The notes below the pieces were generated by a model, which was not told the DNA's origin, did not search any database, and saw nothing but the letters and a program-made list of their open reading frames with translations. DNA of 64,000 nt, taken from assembly GCA_026874595.1 (NCBI GenBank), contig CM049309.1, positions 55,789,926 to 55,853,925 on the forward strand, given 5' to 3'. Positions 1 to 11,540 of this stretch are shown here, piece after piece. Numbering within the stretch: the stretch's first letter is position 1; the number at the start of each line of letters is the position of its first letter. The translations under genes and the position numbers were made by a program. The DNA is from Sipunculus nudus (Eukaryota > Annelida > Sipuncula > Golfingiida > Sipunculidae).

Positions 1-430
1 CTAGCAAAAATTATTACAGAGAAAGATAATGCAGTAACAAACACTGTAACTAGCAGAGATAATCACAGTGACATATGATATAGTAACAAGCACTGTACCT
101 AGCAGAGATAATCAAGAACAGAGAATATACATGTAGTAACAAACACTGTACCTAGCAGAGATAATCATAAGACAGATAATATAGTAACAAACACTGTACC
201 TAGCAGAGATAATTAAGGAGACAGAGAATATAGCAACAAACACTGTAACTAGCAGAAATAATCACAGAGACAGAGCATCTAAAACAGTATAACAAACGCT
301 TTAACTAGCAGAGACAATCACAGATCTTCCACGATAGTAACAAGCACCGTAACTAGCAGAGAAAGAGACAGAGAGAGCGTTTCTAGAACAATAACATCCA
401 CTGTAACTAGCAGAGATAAACACAGACCAA
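1..430. repeat. ~50-bp minisatellite, about nine copies, cut by window start
   Basis: A unit carrying CTAGCAGAGATAAT followed by GTAACAAACACTGTA recurs with starts near 50, 99, 152, 200, 248, 305, 353 and 407, so the period is 48-57 bp. Copies differ by point changes and short indels. The first copy is incomplete at the window edge, so the array probably extends to the left. No coding frame is shared between copies. Confidence 0.85.
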
Positions 431-1259
431 ATTGACTTTGTCAGAGAAAAATAATATCGCCACCCTTTGTGGGACGGACTACATCAGAGATGCACGCAGA
501 GAAAGAGCACCCAAGACCATCTCTGTCGCCGGCAGCAGAGATCAGCAAAGATATAGTGTCCAAGATAACAGCAGAATAGCACGTGTAAAGGTTCATGTAC
601 CGCGGAAAAGTACATGTACTAGTATGTCACTGCTGTACAGGTTTATACCGGTTTAGGACGTGCATGTGGGCCCGAAATAAAGACAAACATTGCCCTCGTC
701 TTGACGTAGTAAATCTTTTGAAAATCCGTGTATCACTGTTCTCTCTTATTTGTAAATCAGCTTTCTGTCCAAGTCAGCAGTTTTAATTAGTTTAAATACG
801 ATAACAATTCTAAATAGAAATACATGTGATGTATATCAGATTATCAGTATAAACTGCAAGGAATATAAAAAATAAACTCTTTTACTACATTCTTATCCAT
901 TTAATTAGTTGTAGTGCCTTTTCGTTGTTGCGTTGAGGATATGATCGTGTATTGCTTGTTATATGTTATATATTAAGACAGGATTCAGTTTATTCTCCTA
1001 ACAGGGCGGATACCGATTCCATGACCTCATTAATTGAATACCTGGAGGTGTGTCGTGTCTAGTGTTATCAAATTGACATCATTTATGGCTGCATGAGGAT
1101 TGTGCGGAGTCAACCCGGATCAAGCGCCGCCTTGTAACAGAAAAGTGAACTATTTGCTTTTCCATTTGACCAGTAAATACTAAACCATAGAACACGTATA
1201 AAATGTCATATAAAAGGTAGAATTTATTTAACATTCGTAGATGACAACGGCATCATTTC
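431..1259. other. Intergenic DNA, nothing recognised
   Basis: AT-rich unique sequence between the minisatellite and a MITE. The short open frames here have no recognisable domain and no exon-like composition. I see no promoter or RNA gene. Confidence 0.5.
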
Positions 1260-1262
1260 TTA

Positions 1263-1630
1263 AGCTGTGTTTCCATTCATCCGTAAATCTCGTACGTCTC
1301 GTACGCAAAAAATCGGATCCCTCTTTTTAAGATGCACTGTTTCCATATGTACGTTTAACGTGCTCCGCAATCGTATCCGCAAAAACGGACAGCATCGAAA
1401 CGGACCGGTGAGCGATTCATCCGTTTTGCGGATGGCAAAAATGCCTACATTTCCCAAAAGTGCCCCGGAGCCAGGTGTGATGAGAGACCTTCTTCCTGCC
1501 TGTCGTCCTTGCAGTTTCAAAAGAGGCACTTGAAAGGGTATCCGCAAGAATTGCGGACTGCGCACTATGGAACGTACGTCCGTCTTTTGCGGATACGTTT
1601 TTTTTTTTGTGGATACATGGAAACACAGCT
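1263..1630. mobile_element. Non-autonomous MITE with TTA target duplication (PIF/Harbinger-like)
   Basis: The ends are inverted: AGCTGTGTTTCCAT at the left and ATGGAAACACAGCT at the right. The element is 368 bp and is flanked directly by TTA at 1260-1262 and 1631-1633. The interior is richer in CpG than its surroundings, with many short palindromic blocks around TACGT and ATCCGCAAAA. It has no transposase. A three-base TWA duplication is the family habit of PIF/Harbinger elements, so the assignment rests on the duplication and the inverted ends only. Confidence 0.7.
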
Positions 1631-1880
1631 TTATCATTTCAACAGGTACGATAGTTTTGTGTAAAGTAAAAGATGAAATCAAAATAAATTAATGCATATA
1701 TTTACTAAATTCTACCTAGCTGGTTATACTTAAATATTAAATTTCAATGCTTTCATTCTTTGTTAACTAATAAAGGAGATTATTTATTTTTTCTAAATTT
1801 TATATAAAACGAAACAAAAGTTACAAAGTTCCAGCTTTTTTCTCTATACTTATGCATTTAAAAGTTTCCGAAAATCAGCT

Positions 1881-1953
1881 GGCATTCGGTGGCCCGCAGC
1901 CGGTAGGCATTCGGTGGCCCGCAGCCTTTAGGCATTCGGTGGCCCGTAGCCTG
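1881..1953. repeat. 25-bp tandem repeat, three copies
   Basis: GGCATTCGGTGGCCCG recurs at 1881, 1906 and 1931, each followed by a CAGCC/TAGCC tail. It is GC-rich in an AT-rich setting. No function is evident. Confidence 0.85.
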
Positions 1954-3209
1954 TAAGTTTCAAAGTTGAAAGGCAAACAAATTGATATTAGTTATAATAT
2001 TTATAATATCAGATCTTTAATATTATCTACCTACAGGAGGCAATTTGTTCTCGATCTCGTGGGTCCTCGTAAAAAAATGTGATAATTTATATACTATGTA
2101 TAAGTAACTTCATGGTAAGATCTCAAATATGTAACCCTCGCGAAACAATGAAAATCACGAACATTTAGCCTCGCGAAAATAAAGCCCAGCAGAGTATGCG
2201 AATCAGGCATTTTAAATTGCAGATTGGTATATTTTAATTAAACACGCTCGGACAACTGTACCTGTTCTTCCTGTAGTCGATGTATAATTTGCACTGAAAT
2301 TTTGCCATTTCTGTTTCTCCTTTAAGTTAACTTTAGGGAGAAAAGTACTCAAAGAATTATGATATGGAGAAGGGGGGGGGGGGGAGATAATGCGTCGTTA
2401 AAGAGGTCCAATCACCTATCTAACCTTTATAAACTAAAGGTAATCCCTTGGAGCTTTTATAAAAATAGGCCAGAAATCATGGATATCATTGCACATTGGC
2501 TGCTTTTTTTTTGTTCATACCAACGTGTTTGTTATATGCGGGGGCCCGCCAATATAATCAAAACAAATTCAACAAGGGCATCTGACAGAAAGTCAGATAA
2601 ACCAGAGTTTTGCAAATGGCGTTTTGCAACAAGTGACAAGTCTACCTCAGCATATATGTAACCTACCACCAAAGATAACTTTTGTTTTTCCGTTTGTCAA
2701 CATTGCTGTGTTCACAAACATGTTGTTGATAAACAAGTTCATACATCATCCATGAAAGCCTTATAAGAACTTTTCACAGCCAAAATTACCCTTAGATCAT
2801 TAATATATAGACAGAGGAACCCAGAAATCACATAAATTCTTTTTCAAAGGGTAGGTGAATGGGTACCTTTAAAGAAGCGTATGATAAATGATAGGGTATC
2901 GGAAGTCTAGTTGTGTCTGTTACAAAACGAATAACTAACTGCCGATAGTTACGCCATCCAGTGTCATGCATATATATATATAGGCAATTGGGCACGAGCC
3001 TATCAAGCCTATAATAATTTGTAAGAAATCTACACTTTCTACGCTAATCGTTACGTATTCGTACGGTCTGCTAACGAGCTGGCTATCAGTGGATCTGATA
3101 TTGGACAACATATATACATTCAAACATACTTACATATATTTTTCTTGCATGACATTCATTCATTATATACACACAAACCTACCTACATGTACATACCTTT
3201 TCATTAACA

Positions 3210-3211
<2 letters not shown>

Positions 3212-3260
<49 letters not shown>
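3212..3260. repeat. (TA)n microsatellite
   Basis: About 24 uninterrupted TA units after ACACGCA, followed by a GT-rich stretch. Confidence 0.95.
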
Positions 3261-3264
<4 letters not shown>

Positions 3265-4185
3265 GATTTGTGTGGGTGTGGGTGTGCGTGTTTGTGCATG
3301 TGCAAGACCGCTATGGTGACCGCTTTGGGCCCTGCTGAATCCCTAAATAATCATGCACACGATTATTTTGTCGTTGGATAAAAAAGATGAATATGGATAA
3401 ATGAAAACGCCTAGACATTCTCTTAGTTCATACACGAAAGAATAAGTTATTGCATGAACCCAAACAAAAATTAGTTGAAGTTAGCAAAATAACAAACAAC
3501 GTGTAGGCGATTATAACGATTTATATTCAAAAATACAATCTATATACAACAATTGATGAAATTCGATCACGCAGTCCTGTAACGATCAGGAAATCTGAGA
3601 TGAACCAGGAATATTCACATATAAAGTCTCATATAACAGTTAAAATCCAGGTCATCAAGGTGTTTTGTGGATGTGTATGCGGTTTACTCGATAACAACAG
3701 CATGTATATACAATCTATATTTATCTACATCTAAACTATGTACAGCAGATCCTTTTCATTACCCTCCGGTGCCCATTGTAAAATCTCTGGAAATTCTAAA
3801 AAAAAATTTAGCATTAAAAATCAATGGCTTGAGAAAGCATCTTTGTTTTAGATAATTCCTTTGTCATCAAGTTAATTCCAGGCATTCTAAAAACGAAAAA
3901 CGGTAGAGTTGTTCAGTTAATGAAATCTATAAATTAAAAAAATCATGTATAAAATGAGTACACTTGTGTGTTACTGACAACAAGCATTGTCTAAAATACA
4001 ATGTGTATGAAAGATTAAACAAATATATCACATGTACAAGTATATGTATAAAATGAGTGTATATGCAATGTTCATATCGCAACAAGTGTCCAAATAACGG
4101 AATAACTGATCAACTTGTTGATATATGTCTTGAGTGTTGCGGTACGCCTGATCCCCAAATAATAGTTATTTAAAATACCAAACGT

Positions 4186-5490
4186 CTAAAACGTAGATGA
4201 GCCATACTGTAAGCCGGCCGTGAAGTCCGTCTGGAAGCCGTGGTATAGCTGAGGGACGCTGCAGCCGCCGGGGAGCTGGGGGTAGCCCATGTGATAGTAA
4301 CTGTTCGTGAGTCTGGGTGCTTGTGGGTACGGAACACCTTGGTAGTAAGACTGTGCAGGGGAACTGTTTGACATGAAACATTTGCTCATGTCGGAGCTGT
4401 TACACGACATGTCGGGCGGGCTGCTGACTGTACCTGTGGCCGGGGAAATGTTTATAACGTCCACAGAACAAAACGGTGACATCAACGAGTTGTCTAAAGA
4501 AGCGTCTCCGTTCTCCGTCAGTGACTGGACTGGTGATGTCATAGAACCTGTCAATGACTGTGGTGACGTAATGGCACTCGGGATAGACTGAGGTGACGTG
4601 ATACTGCTTTGTAAGGACTGTGGTGACGTCACAGGCTCTGTTCTATTTGACGTAGGTTTGTGGCTGGTAATGGGGGCAGGTGGTGACGTCACGGGTGCGC
4701 TGCTTTGACGGGCAAACGGCGACTCTGATAAGAAGCCGTGTTGGCTGGGGAACGCCTGCGTGGACATGCTTGTGCTGAGCGGGACCAGCTCGGCTACTCC
4801 CGTCACTGTCTGCGTCACCACCGCGTTGGCTGGTGCAGCAGTCTTCCTTTTCTTGGAAACCGCAGACGGTCCTTTACGAGTTCTGCTCCTGGACTGGATC
4901 CACTTATCGCTGCCTTCCTTGAATCTATATCGTCGCCGCAGCAGACTGCCGTGGTCGAACATGTCTTCGAATGCGGGGTCAATGGCCCAGGCACAGCCCT
5001 TGTCTTTAGGCCGCCGCGGCATCTTGATGAAGCAGTCGTTAAGGGTCAGGTTATGTCTGATGGATCCATGCCACTTGTTGTTCTTCTGGTAAAAGGGGAA
5101 GCGAGTCTCTATGTATTGGATTATCTCTCGAAGGGTCGCCTTGTTTTCAGGGGCGTTAGCGATGGCCATGCAGATGAGAGCGATATAGCTGTATGGGGGC
5201 TTGCCTGTTTCTAGCGGTCTTTTCCTGACTCGGCCGCCGGTCCCCACCAGTCTGCTGGACTGGTCAGCATCATCTACCTCAGTGCTGATGCTGTCTGTGC
5301 TGGTGTTCAATGATAGCTGCGGATTCATGTCCGGTCTCTCGCTAGGTGGCGCTATCCACGGTAATCCCCCTGACCAGCTGTCTAAGGCGGCCATGCCGGG
5401 TTTAGATCCGTCACAGCCGTGAGCAGACAAGCGGTCCGTGTGTACGTCCTCTCTGTAACATCCTGGATACGAATTCACTTTAATATCCAT
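4186..5490 (-). CDS. Forkhead (Fox) transcription factor, FoxE-like but divergent
   Basis: This is a sequence-specific nuclear DNA-binding protein of 434 residues in one uninterrupted exon. The forkhead domain is at residues 97-191: it opens with [15 protein letters not shown], the recognition helix is [14 protein letters not shown] (141-154), and it ends with [16 protein letters not shown]. The [12 protein letters not shown] and RRR.RF features fit the FoxE class best, but several positions are off-consensus, so an orphan or lineage-specific Fox is possible. A basic KKRK (213-216) is a likely nuclear signal. Residues 264-325 hold repeated TSPQS motifs. The C-terminus is rich in Tyr and Pro and ends in SSTF. 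The start was chosen because it is the first Met of the frame, well upstream of the domain. Wing 1 is two residues shorter than usual and reads KGCAW instead of KGNYW. The domain assignment is certain; the subclass is tentative. Confidence 0.95.
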   Translation of the reverse strand: MDIKVNSYPGCYREDVHTDRLSAHGCDGSKPGMAALDSWSGGLPWIAPPSERPDMNPQLSLNTSTDSISTEVDDADQSSRLVGTGGRVRKRPLETGKPPYSYIALICMAIANAPENKATLREIIQYIETRFPFYQKNNKWHGSIRHNLTLNDCFIKMPRRPKDKGCAWAIDPAFEDMFDHGSLLRRRYRFKEGSDKWIQSRSRTRKGPSAVSKKRKTAAPANAVVTQTVTGVAELVPLSTSMSTQAFPSQHGFLSESPFARQSSAPVTSPPAPITSHKPTSNRTEPVTSPQSLQSSITSPQSIPSAITSPQSLTGSMTSPVQSLTENGDASLDNSLMSPFCSVDVINISPATGTVSSPPDMSCNSSDMSKCFMSNSSPAQSYYQGVPYPQAPRLTNSYYHMGYPQLPGGCSVPQLYHGFQTDFTAGLQYGSSTF

Positions 5491-5693
5491 TACTGTATAG
5501 TCTTATAGCGTCCACACCTAAACGTCACCGTTTCAATAACCAGTGTTACAGAAGAGTGTCACTGACACAGTCACTGGTGCAAAATGTTCAAACGTAAAAC
5601 CACAACTTGCCAATTCTACCCCCACGGTGTGTAAATCCAGTGTACTTGATCGGTCTGCATTCAACTTCAGTTCTGAATGGAAACCACAACATG

Positions 5694-5727
5694 CCCCTTT
5701 AAAAAGGGGGTTGTAATGACTATTGGT
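5694..5727 (-). promoter_or_regulatory. Candidate core promoter of the forkhead gene
   Basis: On the minus strand a CCAAT box (complement of ATTGG at 5722-5726) lies just upstream of the palindromic stretch CCCCCTTTTTAAAGGGGC, which includes a TATA-like TTTTTAAA. Both lie about 200-235 bases 5' of the ATG, a reasonable distance for a short 5' UTR. The motifs are seen; their use as a promoter is inferred. Confidence 0.35.
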
Positions 5728-6570
5728 CCGGCAGAACTCAAGACGATCTACTCACAATGGTCAGGGCACGGGGTAAAAGTTGTTGCTAATCCTTATTAAG
5801 GAACAAACTGTGAAAGCCGAACGACTCTGGCGGGCGGTGGTCCGTGTCGGGCCAGGGTTGATCAGGGGAGTGGCTGGTCTCTGAGCCCGTCCCTGCTCAT
5901 TGTACGCTAGTAACTCCTAAACCAACACGATCATTCTCCCAAGAAGTGACGCAACTTTAATTCAATGACGAGGTCTGGACGATTATTTCACAGGCCCACA
6001 GGAAGCATTAAAATATTTAGCCAGACTAATTTGGCTTTTCGCACCCTGACATCAAAGCGTGGAACAAGGAACTGACGGTATAATATCGGGCAGCTGGCAA
6101 TAGCTTTGTCGTTAAAAGAGAAAAGGTTACAAAGAGGTCCCTATATTGGCTTGTATAAACTGTAATGATCATGGACATACTTTCATGTATATATATACAA
6201 CATTTTAATGACAGGGTACATACTCAACTTGTTAATCTTTGCACTTTAACTTTCCCATCTAAGCCTCTCTCTTAGCTTGTACACGCATATCTATTAGTTT
6301 TAAATGTATAATACTTTTTAATATTAAGCGCCAATAAAATTTTTGATTATTTTTATCAGTTGATCAGATATTATCAACGTATACCTTACATGGTTATATA
6401 ACAATACCTTAAATGGCATTTGGTTTATTATCGCGATTTATCGCAGTGCAACGCTGCATTGTTTTACCAGTATATATCTAAGGTTATATTTTGAAATTAA
6501 TCCTATATGCATCCGCCCCTCGCTTTCTCTCGCTGTCTGTTTCTCTTTCTTTTTCCCTCCCACTCTCCCT

Positions 6571-6571
<1 letters not shown>
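5728..6571. other. Upstream region of the forkhead gene
   Basis: From 5728 to about 6080 the sequence is less AT-rich and of higher complexity than what follows, which would suit a proximal regulatory region. Beyond about 6130 it becomes AT-rich. No coding exon is recognised. Confidence 0.4.

Positions 6572-6630
<59 letters not shown>
6572..6630. repeat. (TA)n microsatellite
   Basis: About 29 TA units preceded by a CT-rich tract (about 6510-6570). Its translations are runs of alternating Ile and Tyr and are not genes. Confidence 0.95.
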
Positions 6631-6632
<2 letters not shown>

Positions 6633-7044
6633 AAAGATCATTGAGGATACAATGCTTAATATATACACCCACATGTACAATTATTATCCCGATAAAAATG
6701 CAATATGAGCCATTAATTTAGACCGGATCCTTCCGTCATGGCGGAAAACCGGAAACACGAAGGCGGACTTAATCACTTATTTAATTGCATATTACAACAG
6801 ATCAAAGTGGTATTTATTTATCCAATGATCCGAGTAGGCCTGCTACACTTCTGCCCTTGCCACATTTTCCAATAAATGTCTCTTCTTATAAGAAAATATA
6901 AAGTACCTATGAATTAATATTGAGACAAAAAGACAAGCATATGGGCCATTCATTCCGTGACTACATGATGGCTTGGCATGGTGATTATTGCTAGGAAAAA
7001 AAATATGATATAATCGTAATGTGATTATGAATAAGCATATGTAC

Positions 7045-7075
<31 letters not shown>

Positions 7076-7465
7076 CATTTATATATATATGTACATATAT
7101 ATATTATATGTACACACACATATATATATATATTTATATATTGTTATCATTAGTGCACATATTAATAATACGACCTTGGTTTATTTTTATGCTGTTTAAT
7201 TAATGTACAAATAGATGTAGATTGTGATATTTTGATCACAAATATCAACATGGGTCTTCGCTTGTATACGGAATGTTTCGCTTATTTGGGCCACAGAGAC
7301 CTTTAATTCGTCAGAGGAAACCTCTTATTCAGGTAAATAAAATTCTGAATATAGAATCCAGAGGTGACTTAATTATTATGTACTAGATTTACTATAATCT
7401 AATAAAACAAATCTGTCCTTTTGCTGACTGAGTTCCAGACAAGGTCATGTGTGTGGGTGGGTTGT

Positions 7466-7506
7466 GAATGTGGTGTGTGTGTGTGTGTGTGGGGGGGGGG
7501 GGGGGT
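7466..7506. repeat. (TG)n/(G)n compound simple repeat
   Basis: About ten GT units run directly into roughly sixteen consecutive G residues. The same GT-then-G arrangement occurs at 20.8 and 21.05 kb. Confidence 0.9.
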
Positions 7507-8238
7507 ACGAGGATGGTGGGTTTAGGGATAGGGATTTGGGTTGCCAAGGTTGTTCTCCGCATGAGAGGAGCAGGTTTCTATGATGTTGATCTGTGTAAGG
7601 TTTCTTTGACTCAGCTAATCAGGGCGAGCAGATCTGAAGAACATGGGCTGTTATGTCACATAATGAGGATCAACTCGCTGATCAATGATTGTCATCTCTC
7701 TCTCTCTCTCTCTCTCATACACACACACAATCAAACTGAAACTCAAACTCAAATCATCACATATGTAGAGTTTACAGTTTACAAGAATATTACTGATACA
7801 GATGAAAATTAAGGTTTTAGAATAGTAGAGGTAAAGGTGTGTGTATTGTATTAAGATTTAAAACCACTAAGTAGCAGATATATTGCAACAGAAGAAACGT
7901 TGAAGATTCACAAAATATATCAGTCATTGTATTTATGTTTTGTAAACTACAGTGTTTCTGTGTGCACACGTGCCTTTATCTTCTCAAAACAGGTCTATTG
8001 ATACTGCAGGTAGATCAAATCTATATTATACGAAACCACTGTATTTTAATGAATTAGTCTCATATTTAGTCATTCTCATATTAAGTCAGTTATTGAGGGT
8101 CACTGAGGGCTTCTGTCTAAAAGGGCACGTAAATTTCACTCTATAATTTCATTAAATGTAATATAATTAAAATAAACAAAAAAAAAAAAAAGAGACAATT
8201 AACACGAAGCAACATTACCTACTGTAGGAAAATCCACA

Positions 8239-8240
<2 letters not shown>

Positions 8241-8271
<31 letters not shown>
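8241..8271. repeat. (GA)n microsatellite
   Basis: About 15 GA units. It is one of several GA/CT tracts between 7.7 and 10.3 kb. Confidence 0.95.
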
Positions 8272-8273
<2 letters not shown>

Positions 8274-8604
8274 CAAACAGACAAATAATAAGACATTCTA
8301 TAACATCGGGGTCTTCCAAAATGTCTACTCCCAAAATGTCTCAATTCGATTCAAGCCATTTGTATAAATAATTGCGAAAATGTATACTTTCAAATTCACT
8401 CATATAATTCATCCTTTTATTTACAAATTGAATTTCTTTCACCAGGTTATGATCTTCCATATGGACTTTTGGGAGTCCATTTAGTTATATAATTAATTTT
8501 CAAAATTTAAAGTTGTTGAGTATTTTTGTTAATAATATCAATTACTGTTAGTAGCTGGCAGGATGGCTGAAATTAAGTTTGGAACCTCACGTGAACCGTT
8601 GACC

Positions 8605-8607
<3 letters not shown>

Positions 8608-8656
<49 letters not shown>
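8608..8656. repeat. (GA)n microsatellite
   Basis: About 24 GA units, the longest GA tract in the window. A matching (CT)n tract lies 220 bases downstream at about 8874-8889. Confidence 0.95.
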
Positions 8657-8658
<2 letters not shown>

Positions 8659-9057
8659 GTAGGAGATTGATGAGGTTGGTAGGTTACCCTTGCCGAATAG
8701 CTTTGGGTAGGTATGGGGGTTTCAGAGGCAGGAGAGATGGAGGGTAGATGTATTCCATGATGCTGAGCTCTGCCAGGTCTGTATGACCCGGCAAAACAGG
8801 GCTAGCTAGCTACATGAGGAACATGGGCAGTTATGTCACTTAATGAGCAACTCGCCAAAAACTAATTATCACCTCTCTCTCTCTCTCTCCAACTCTAAGA
8901 ATGTACCAAGGGGAGTAAGACTTAAAACTCCTGAAGTAGCAGACATTGTGTACTTACAAAAAGAAAAATCTGAAAGATGGGCAAAAAGGGTATCAATCAA
9001 TCTACTTCTATTTTGGTGGTTTGCATTGTTTCCGTTCACGAGCATGTGCTATAGTAA

Positions 9058-9615
9058 AGCCTCGGTCACAACCCGCTGCGGTCACCGCACACCGCAGAGT
9101 ACCGCACGGTTTTGGATACCGCAGGAATACTTAAGCCTCGGTCACAACCAGCTGCGGCCACCGCACACCGTGGATCACCGTTCGGTTTTTGAAACCAATT
9201 GAATACTTATGCGGCCGACGTGCGGGAACTGCACGGTGTCTTCCTCATTCGCACGGTAAAACAAGTTAACCCTGCGGACGCCACAAGCTAACCTTGCTGA
9301 AGCCGCAAAGACCCTTTACGACAGCCGCAGGTACGCCGTACGTCTCTCGGGTAGCCGAGTAGGCGTTAAAAATCGCACGGGTATCCTACGACATCCGTAC
9401 GTCTACAGTACGGTGCCCGTACGGAGCCCGTAGGTGGCTGCCTGACGCACGGCCGCCGCATCAACTTAAGCGCTTGCGCTATATTATAATGTCAGTTAAG
9501 GTCGTTGCGTAGTCCCTGCGGCCTTTGAAAAACGCACGGTTGCCGTGCGTCTACCGCACGGAATAGCCCAAAACACTCGCCGTACGGCGACCGTATCCCG
9601 GTTGTGACCGAGGCT
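9058..9615. mobile_element. Non-autonomous MITE with TAA target duplication (PIF/Harbinger-like)
   Basis: The ends are inverted: AGCCTCGGTCACAACC at the left and GGTTGTGACCGAGGCT at the right. The element is 558 bp and is flanked by TAA at 9055-9057 and 9616-9618. The left terminal block is repeated in tandem, with a second copy starting near 9134. The interior is GC- and CpG-rich, built from motifs such as CCGCACGG, ACCGCACACCG and GTACGG on both strands. It has no transposase. The family is inferred from the three-base duplication. Confidence 0.75.
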
Positions 9616-9803
9616 TAACTGATTAACATTGCATGGTGTTGTGTCACTGCAGTTTTACCATTTACAGACCAGAAGTATATATATATATGTATATATATAA
9701 TTTGCAATGTTCACATAACATGAATTCAATACATCCATACAGGTGATAGTGCTCTACCATATGGGAGCGTTTATAGTTAATTAATGTTCAGTTAGTTTGA
9801 CTT

Positions 9804-9915
9804 CATCCGTTGGTACTAAAGTATTTTTTCGTGGGAGCAATGTTGCGGTTGCTCTTACTCATCAGGTCAACCGCAACATTGCTCCAACGAATCAGAACTG
9901 TAGAACCAACGGATG
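9804..9915. other. Long imperfect hairpin (112 nt)
   Basis: GGAGCAATGTTGCGGTTG (9834-9851) is exactly complementary to 9868-9885, leaving a 16-nt loop. The outer arms CATCCGTTGG (9804-9813) and 9906-9915 also pair exactly. The 20-nt middle segments pair partially, about 14 of 20 by eye. This could be a tiny foldback transposon relic or a precursor-microRNA-like structure; the sequence alone does not decide. Confidence 0.6.
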
Positions 9916-10190
9916 GTTATTTATATATATATATACCAGTTATTGTATCAAACAGCACTACACTCTGCACGAGTATTTTATTAAGTCAGTAATACAAATA
10001 TAAAGGACTTTAATCTAAAAATGCATGTATATTTCAATCTTATGTTTCATTTAATGTGATATATTTCGATAAAAGAAACCAGTTAACAAAAAGCAACAAA
10101 ACCTACTGAGTGGTGTTTGAGAGGGAAAGAAAAGAGAGAGAGATATACAGCCAGACAGACACAGAGAGAGAGAGCGAGTCTGTAACATAG

Positions 10191-10227
<37 letters not shown>

Positions 10228-11540
10228 TTAATGGTCATGATGATTGTAATGATAGACTGAACGTCAGATTTATTAGATTAGGCACAATGAGTAGTAAACC
10301 TTATTTGACGATAAACCAGAATGCTTAATAAGAATGTTTATAAAACAACAGAGAATAAACATTACTTATCATTAAAATGACGCCATATAAAAAAGTTGTA
10401 TATATAAGCAGATAGAATTAATAATGCATCTCTTTTCCATAGTGTATGGATTATTACAGTAAATTATTTTGTAGTCGATAAAATCACCGTATTGAAGTTC
10501 AGGGAAGTAACCGAAGTTTACAAGTCTGGGTCAGTGAGTATATAATTAGTCATTTTCTGTGTGGTAATTAGCCGTGTTATTATTCATTGTTGAAGAGTGT
10601 CTATATGTGTCTATACAGGCTTCAGAGATCAGACGACAACGCTCGTGTATAAACTGTCCTCAGTAGAGCGCAATCATCCGCCAGGACAAATTCTCTTGTT
10701 TGATCCACCCATTTTTTAGAACCCTCAATTAAATATTGTTGGATTTTGCTCAACCATGCCCCATTCTTATAAATAGTTACGTGAAAATTTGTTCGGGGAT
10801 CTCTCCCTAGCTGATCCTATTAACGTAGAAACTAACTATAAAAAGGATATGTCAAAAGTGGAGAGACGGAAAATTTGTGAGCAAACTCTTTGTTTGTTTG
10901 CATGCTCTGTGCGCGACCCATAAGCCCCCCCCCTTCCCTTCCCCCAATTACATTTTACAACCGGCCCTGGTTCTAAGAATGTGTATATAATAATCAACCA
11001 GATACGACTAAAAACATACCCTCCATGGCGGAGGTAATAAGTTTCAACAATAAAAAGTAATGCTGACGTTTACGGGCAAGCTGATTTATTTTAATGCTAA
11101 TGACAGGTTTCGAAATGATTTCTAATGCCTACGTCATTTCCCTCATGAAATTGTTTAAGTGTTGGGAAATTGCTACGGGTTGGTGTTAGAACTATTATTT
11201 TAAACAATATTTTATTGCATGATAGCAAGAGGATTTAAAAACGGGGCACAGCCCTATATTAATTCTTCTCCTTATATACAAATAATAAATTCACATGATA
11301 TAATAAAAAAATAATAGAAAAGTAGTAAATACATACATATTGCACCTGCGCATTTGTACAATAGTAATATCGTGCATCTTGTCATCTTTCATGAGCCAAA
11401 TACGTATAATATTTACATTTATTATACGTTTACCCAAATATGCACATTTGTACAACAATAAAGATGTAAAATAGCAGAATTTCAGATGATACGTTTATGT
11501 AGTGACCTGTAATGTTTTTATGTTTTAGTGCTTCTCGCAC
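9916..11540. other. Intergenic DNA, no gene seen
   Basis: Holds (GA)n at 10195-10225, a C-rich run near 10926, and near 11020-11040 a fragment reading CTCCATGGCGGAGGTAATAA. That fragment resembles the 3' end of a dispersed repeat also seen near 61.5 kb. Otherwise AT-rich. Confidence 0.5.
10195..10225. repeat. (GA)n microsatellite
   Basis: About 15 uninterrupted GA units within a looser GA-rich stretch that begins near 10120. Confidence 0.95.

Larger units (their letters stand above)
1634..4185. other. Region 3' of the forkhead gene; no further gene seen
   Basis: Contains a 25-bp triplicate repeat at about 1881-1953, a poly-G run near 2370 and a (TA)n tract at 3212-3260. The remainder is AT-rich. 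The part next to 4186 must include the 3' UTR of the minus-strand forkhead gene, but I could not place a convincing polyadenylation signal. Confidence 0.5.
6631..8607. other. Intergenic DNA rich in simple repeats
   Basis: Contains interrupted (TA)n with TACACACA at about 7042-7135, (TG)n followed by a G run at about 7466-7506, (CT)n near 7697 and (GA)n at 8241-8271. The sequence between these tracts is AT-rich with no gene, exon or RNA signal that I can support. Confidence 0.6.

Noticed and set aside
1-430. CRISPR-like regular repeats
   Set aside because: Repeats are imperfect, spacers are also similar to each other, there are no cas genes, and the window is eukaryotic. It is a minisatellite.
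1260-1682. A 140-codon minus-strand open frame
   Set aside because: It is contained almost wholly in the 1263-1630 MITE and lacks any domain.
4624-4691. Two perfect CRE palindromes (TGACGTCA at 4624-4631 and 4684-4691)
   Set aside because: They sit inside the forkhead coding repeat and are explained by the codons for Val-Thr-Ser-Pro in the TSPQS block.
4373-5422. Open frames on the plus strand opposite the forkhead gene (for example about 4738-5214, 158 codons)
   Set aside because: They lie antisense to a well-supported coding exon, have no recognisable domain, and follow from its GC-rich codon use.
6438-6721. Open frames with long Ile-Tyr runs (also near 7.0, 20.7, 21.0, 36.7, 53.4 and 59.2 kb)
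   Set aside because: They are translations of (TA)n microsatellites.
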